The position numbers and the translations under genes were made by a program. Below are positions 60,178 to 64,000 of a DNA stretch of 64,000 nt, piece after piece. This DNA comes from JACJWR01 sp963842975 (GTDB lineage Bacteria; Actinomycetota; Actinomycetes; S36-B12; UBA10799). Location: positions 809,422 through 873,421 of the forward strand of contig CAWJIH010000009.1 of NCBI GenBank assembly GCA_963842975.1. Direction: 5' to 3'. A model generated the notes under the pieces. It was not told where the DNA came from. It saw only the letters and a list, made by a program, of their open reading frames with translations, and made no database searches. Every line of letters starts with the position of its first letter. Positions within the stretch are counted from its first letter, which is position 1.

Positions 60178-61533
60178 ATGACTGAACCGCAATGGGCGAC
60201 GCCACCGGCCGGTAGCGGCCCGCGGCCCGGTGGGTACGCCGCTCCAACGTCGTCGTCCGGCGTGGCGCCGCCAGGTGCGTATCAAGTTCGAGCGCCTTCT
60301 GCGCCGCCTGGATACGCCGGCGGGCCGCCGTCGCCGCCGCATGGCGCCCCACCGCACAGTGCGCCCCCACCCAGTGCACCTCCGTCGGCACCGCCCAGTG
60401 GCCCACCTGCCGGTGCGGGTGGCCGCGACACTCTCGTCCGTGGCACTGAACAGGGGATGAAGTCCGGGGACTTGTCGTTGACCGATGTGCTCGAGTCGAT
60501 GCTGGCGAGCAAGAGTTCCGACCTTCACCTCACTGCCGGAGCACCGCCGACGATTCGGGTCAACGGTGAGTTGCAGCCGATGGAGGGCTACAGCACCTTG
60601 AACGGGGCCGAAGTGCAACGGGTGATGTATGCGGTGATGACCCAGGCCCAGCGCGAACGTTTCGAAGAGGACCTTGAACTGGATTTCTCCTATGCGATTC
60701 CCGGGGTGTCACGCTTCCGGGTGAACGTGTACAAGCAGAAAGAGAACATCGGTGCCGCATTCCGTGTGATTCCGATGGACATCAAGCCGCTGTCCGAACT
60801 GGGTGTGCCGGCGGTGGTGGCCAACTTCGCCTCGCTGCCGCGCGGGTTCGTGCTCGTCACCGGTCCCACCGGTTCCGGAAAATCGACCACTCTGGCGTCG
60901 CTGATCGACCTGGCGAATCGTTCCCGGCACGACCACATCATGACTGTCGAGGATCCCATCGAGTTCCTGCACGAGCACAAGATGTGCCTGGTGAATCAGC
61001 GTGAAGTCGGATCAGACACAACCTCGTTCACCCAGGCGCTCAAGCATGTGTTGCGGCAAGACCCGGACATCATCCTGGTCGGCGAGATGCGCGACCTGGA
61101 GACCATCCAGGTGGCGTTGACTGCAGCCGAAACCGGCCACCTCGTGTTCGCTACCTTGCACACCCAAGACGCGGCGCAAACGGTCGACCGGATCATCGAC
61201 GTGTTTCCACCGCATCAGCAACAGCAGATCCGCCAGCAGCTGGCCGGCACGTTGCAGGGGGTGGTGTGTCAGACGTTGTGCCGCACCGCCGATGGTCGGG
61301 GCCGGGTGGTGGCGACCGAGGTGATGGTGGCGACGCCGGCGATTCGGAACCTGATTCGGGAGGGCAAAACTCACCAGATCTACTCGGCGATGCAGGCTGG
61401 TGCATCGTATGGAATGCACACTTTGGATCAACACCTCGCAAGTCTGGTGAAGAGCCGGACGATTACCTATGAGGTGGGCGCCGACAAGTGCCACCATGCA
61501 GAAGATTTCAACCGTTTGTGTGGCCACGCATGA
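60178..61533 (+). CDS. pilT: PilT retraction ATPase with long Pro-rich N-terminus
   Basis: A 451-aa PilT-type ATPase driving pilus retraction. The first 85 or so residues are low-complexity Pro/Ala/Ser/Gly (runs such as PPSAPPSGPPAG), an extension absent from ordinary PilT of about 350 aa. Then the canonical domain: SDLHLTAGAPPTIRVNGEL, GPTGSGKSTTLASLID, Asp box TVEDPIEF, DPDIILVGEMRDLETIQ, TLHTQDAAQTVDRIID. The AIRNLIREGKTHQI segment is the PilT-specific C-terminal motif. ATG 60178 is chosen; GTG 60166 would add 4 residues. Confidence 0.93.
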   Translation: MTEPQWATPPAGSGPRPGGYAAPTSSSGVAPPGAYQVRAPSAPPGYAGGPPSPPHGAPPHSAPPPSAPPSAPPSGPPAGAGGRDTLVRGTEQGMKSGDLSLTDVLESMLASKSSDLHLTAGAPPTIRVNGELQPMEGYSTLNGAEVQRVMYAVMTQAQRERFEEDLELDFSYAIPGVSRFRVNVYKQKENIGAAFRVIPMDIKPLSELGVPAVVANFASLPRGFVLVTGPTGSGKSTTLASLIDLANRSRHDHIMTVEDPIEFLHEHKMCLVNQREVGSDTTSFTQALKHVLRQDPDIILVGEMRDLETIQVALTAAETGHLVFATLHTQDAAQTVDRIIDVFPPHQQQQIRQQLAGTLQGVVCQTLCRTADGRGRVVATEVMVATPAIRNLIREGKTHQIYSAMQAGASYGMHTLDQHLASLVKSRTITYEVGADKCHHAEDFNRLCGHA

Positions 61534-61600
61534 GGTGGGTTGGGCACATGATTCGGATGAGTGGCGGGACTGTGCCGACTCGGCGAGGAGAGTGCTTCAG

Positions 61601-62818
61601 ATGACGTCAACATATGAGTACCAAGTCCGTAATCGGGAAGGCAAGGTCACCAAGGGCCGCGTCGAGGGTGACTCGAAGGCTGTGGTCGCCGAAAAGCTGA
61701 AGGCAATGGGCTACAACCCGATGTCGCTGGAAGAGGTCAAGACCGGCGGGCTCAACCGGGAGATCAGCTTCGGTGGCGCCAAGCGCGTCAAACTGAAGGA
61801 ACTCGCGATCTTCTCCCGCCAGTTCTCGACCATGGTCAACTCTGGTCTGTCGCTGTTGCGTTCGCTGAGCATCCTGGAGGAACAGACCGATAACAAGACG
61901 TTGGCCACGGTGATCGGCAAAGTGCGCATCGACGTCGAGGGCGGATCGTCGCTTAGCGGTGCCATGGCCAAACACCCCGATGTCTTTCCGCCGATCATGA
62001 TTCACATGGTGCGTGCCGGTGAGGTCGGCGGATTCCTTGATCAGGTGATGAGCCAGTTGGCGGCGAACTTTGAAGCAGAGGTGCGCCTGCGTGGCAAGAT
62101 CAAGTCCGCGATGACATACCCGATTGTGGTCTTCGTGATGGCGATTTTGGCCATGACTGCCATGCTGCTGTTCATCGTGCCAGTGTTCGCCTCGATGTTC
62201 GAGAGCTTGGGTGGTGAACTGCCACTGCCAACGCAGATCCTGGTGTGGATGTCGAACACGCTGAAGTTCCTGGCCCCGATCATCGTCATCGCCCTGGCTG
62301 TCTTCTTCTACTGGTGGCGCCGCCACAAGCGTGACGAGAAGGTGCGCAACTTCGTGGACCCACTCAAACTCAAGGCGCCGGTATTCGGCCCACTCGCCCA
62401 GAAGATCGCGATCTCCCGCTTCACCCGAAACCTCGGCACGATGGTGCACTCAGGTGTACCGATTTTGCAGGCGCTGGACATCACCGGCCAGACCACCGGC
62501 AACGTGGTGATCGAACGTGCCGTGGAGGATGTGCAGGATTCGGTGCGGCGGGGTGAACCGTTGGCGCGGCCGCTGGCGAATCACCCCGTGTTCCCGCCCA
62601 TGGTGGTGCAGATGATGTCTGTGGGTGAGGACACCGGTGCGCTGGACATGATGCTTGGCAAGATCTCGGACTTCTACGACGCCGAGGTGGAGACCACCAC
62701 GGAATCACTCACCTCGCTGATTGAGCCGCTGATGATTGCGGTGGTCGGTGGCATGATCGGCGCGATGATCATCGCGCTATACATGCCGATCTTCAAGGTG
62801 TTCGACTTGATTCAGTAG
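61601..62818 (+). CDS. pilC: PilC/GspF inner-membrane platform protein
   Basis: A 405-aa platform protein of the type IV pilus. The N-terminal part (YEYQVRNREGKVTKGRVEGD) is followed by two T2SSF domains, each with ELAIFSRQFSTMVNSGLSLLRSL or ISRFTRNLGTMVHSGVPILQAL, and three membrane helices (about 165-188, 220-240, 375-395). It receives energy from PilB/PilT. ATG 61601 chosen; the longer frame overlaps pilT. No pilin, prepilin peptidase or pilMNOP genes follow in the window. Confidence 0.93.
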   Translation: MTSTYEYQVRNREGKVTKGRVEGDSKAVVAEKLKAMGYNPMSLEEVKTGGLNREISFGGAKRVKLKELAIFSRQFSTMVNSGLSLLRSLSILEEQTDNKTLATVIGKVRIDVEGGSSLSGAMAKHPDVFPPIMIHMVRAGEVGGFLDQVMSQLAANFEAEVRLRGKIKSAMTYPIVVFVMAILAMTAMLLFIVPVFASMFESLGGELPLPTQILVWMSNTLKFLAPIIVIALAVFFYWWRRHKRDEKVRNFVDPLKLKAPVFGPLAQKIAISRFTRNLGTMVHSGVPILQALDITGQTTGNVVIERAVEDVQDSVRRGEPLARPLANHPVFPPMVVQMMSVGEDTGALDMMLGKISDFYDAEVETTTESLTSLIEPLMIAVVGGMIGAMIIALYMPIFKVFDLIQ

Positions 62819-62830
62819 GCCTTTGTGAAG

Positions 62831-62902
62831 TGACAAGCGACTTTTCCTATTGACACGCGACTTGTCCTAGGCGTGTCCTAGTTTGACAGGAGCGTGTCCT
62901 AG
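62831..62902. repeat. Short iterons downstream of pilC
   Basis: Two adjacent 20-bp units, TGACAAGCGACTTTTCCTAT and TGACACGCGACTTGTCCTAG (17 of 20 identical), are followed by GCGTGTCCTAG at 62871-62881 and again at 62892-62902. The pattern resembles transposase-binding ends of insertion sequences, but no transposase is recognised nearby. Confidence 0.65.
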
Positions 62903-63620
62903 ATCCGATTTGATCCAGGTTTGGCGGCCTATGCTAGAAATTGGTCGATCCCGAATTGCTTGAGCGGGTTGCGGTCTGGGGTAGACCCTGTTGAGCCCGC
63001 CACCGAGCGGACGCTGCTCCGTGGTTGATCCTCCTCTGGCTCTCTGAGGAAGTAGATTCGGTTGAGATGCCCAGCGTCCACGGTTGAAGAAGCTGACTTG
63101 CGGGCACACGCCGCGTCTGGTGTGAACTGTCCCGGGAAGGTCCACACCACCTGCCGACGACGACACGCCCACCGACGATCGCGTGACCATCGCGGCCCTG
63201 GAACTCGTCGTCATCCGCAGACGCACCGCCACCGGAACCCCTGCCACCGGAACCCCCGCCCCCGAACCCCGCGGCGACCACGGCTACATCCACGCGGGAC
63301 ACCACATGCTCACCGCTGGCTAGCCCCCAGCCCAGCCAGCGCCACGCGGACCCCACCCCACGCGTCGGCAGGCGGCACCGTCAGCAGCAGGCTGGGCACG
63401 CACCTCCCCACACGACCACCGGAGGCTACGAACACCCGGACAAGCCGGGAACGAGCGACCCTGGAACTGCCACACACCCAGCGAGATCACCCTCCGGCAC
63501 GACACCACCGGGAGGAGCGGACTTAGGCGGGTGACCGGTTCCGGGCTGTAGTGGACGGCCCGCCACCGGCACGACTAGGTTCAACGAGGCAGGAAACAGG
63601 ACAACAGAAACAGGTGCCTC
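62903..63620. other. Degenerate region without a supported gene
   Basis: About 700 bases after pilC. The open frames on both strands are short, Arg/Pro/Ser/Thr-rich and not recognisable. One plus-strand stretch (about 63150-63323) reads DDRVTIAALELVVIRRRTATG and ends in a stop, which may be the eroded tail of a gene. It looks like decayed accessory DNA. Confidence 0.5.
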
Positions 63621-63773
63621 GTGGAAATCCAACCGCGACCCTCCGCGCAGCCGTGGGTTTCGCCGAGGCTGGTCCAACTCGCCGCCAGCGACACCGCCCA
63701 AGCCGGACAAATACTTGGTGGAAAAGAAGGGCAACTGACTTCCGCTTCGAGCGCAACATACCGCTCGCCCTGA
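63621..63773 (+). CDS. 50-aa ORF, possibly truncated paralogue of the next gene
   Basis: GTG 63621 opens a 50-codon frame starting VEIQPRPSAQPWVSPRL and ending at TGA 63771-63773. Its first 17 codons resemble those of the gene at 63951 (shared QPW-SPRL and EPR/QPR). A TAGGTT (63576-63581) lies 40 bases upstream. The family is unknown. It could be a real small gene or the remnant of a duplicated one. Confidence 0.4.
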   Translation: MEIQPRPSAQPWVSPRLVQLAASDTAQAGQILGGKEGQLTSASSATYRSP

Positions 63774-63950
63774 TGTCTGTTCGTCCGGGTCGGTGTGGGC
63801 GGTTGTCGCTCGCGGCGGGAGTCGGCTCAACTGCAGCGATCCGGTGTGGACAGGATGCCGCGCTATTGCAGTTGATCGGCGCGGTCCGGTCGGGGTCAGG
63901 GGAGGCGGCGGCTAGGCTGGACCTGGTTGGCTACGGAAAAGAGGTCTGTC

Positions 63951-64000
63951 ATGGGAACTGAACCGCGATCACCCGCACAGCCGTGGGCTTCACCGAGGCT
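63951..64000 (+). CDS. Partial gene start at right edge, unknown
   Basis: ATG 63951 follows a GAGGT site and a TAGGCT (63913-63918). The product begins MGTEPRSPAQPWASPRL and runs off the window. It is related to the N-terminus at 63621. Nothing more can be said without the downstream sequence. Confidence 0.45.
   Translation, partial: MGTEPRSPAQPWASPR

Noticed and set aside
62867..63247. Minus-strand 126-codon frame after pilC
   Set aside because: All three frames here have similar Arg/Ser/Pro-rich content and none resembles a known protein; treated as degenerate sequence.

Overview
The window is GC-rich DNA with dense, often overlapping genes, frequent GTG (and some TTG) starts, and promoters of the TANNNT type set about 6 bases before a start codon (leaderless style). 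Gene content and order point to a class Actinomycetes bacterium. Examples are sufS-sufU-sufT followed by an ABC-F ATPase, a small HTH protein and a crotonase, and thrS-HIT-PIP synthase-PIM acyltransferase-pimA, as in Mycobacterium and Streptomyces. I cannot name a genus. Two genes (an SDR and znuA) are broken by what look like single frame changes, so a draft or metagenome assembly is possible.

Layout. 1-5513: end of the SUF iron-sulfur operon, ABC-F protein, HTH regulator, crotonase and an ABC exporter. 5580-11318: a mixed set (broken SDR, SURF1, dodecin, DUF3099, thioesterase, PfkB kinase, methyltransferase, DUF368/PopT lipid-carrier flippase). 11371-14480: a zinc island with Zur facing znuA-permease-ATPase across a visible Zur box. 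14541-19104: a tiny membrane protein, an SLC13-type permease whose Shine-Dalgarno lies in a 12-bp hairpin, a GAP/LysE-like protein, AIM24 and a patatin. 19105-24608: an accessory region with a heptamer array, a dispersed 71-bp repeat (two copies), a CDGSH protein, a SpoIIAA-like protein, an IS3 remnant, an MFS pump, an integrase stub, a DUF4239 protein and tRNA-Val(CAC). A 24-bp direct repeat is present beside the integrase stub and beside the tRNA.

24781-32064: two PAS-GGDEF proteins flank thrS, a HIT protein and a degenerate EF-G-like protein. 32111-36986: phosphatidylinositol mannoside synthesis (PIP synthase, acyltransferase, PimA), a LemA-like protein and the PLP synthase pdxST. 37012-47250: yebC, a wax-ester synthase/DGAT, ruvCAB, yajC-secD-secF and relA/rsh, with apt missing from its usual place. 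47314-58359: DUF349, cupin, metallo-beta-lactamase-fold protein, hisS, aspS, a small membrane protein, alaS, ruvX, mltG, aroE. 58412-62818: type IV pilus motor genes pilB-pilT-pilC. 62819-64000: mostly degenerate sequence with short iterons and two tandem, related gene starts, the second cut by the window edge.

Most of the window is chromosomal housekeeping. The most unusual signals are the hairpin over the SLC13 start, the P-loop-less EF-G relative, a diguanylate cyclase lacking its guanine-binding Asn, a leader mini-ORF before the second cyclase, and the tRNA-Val island with its repeats.
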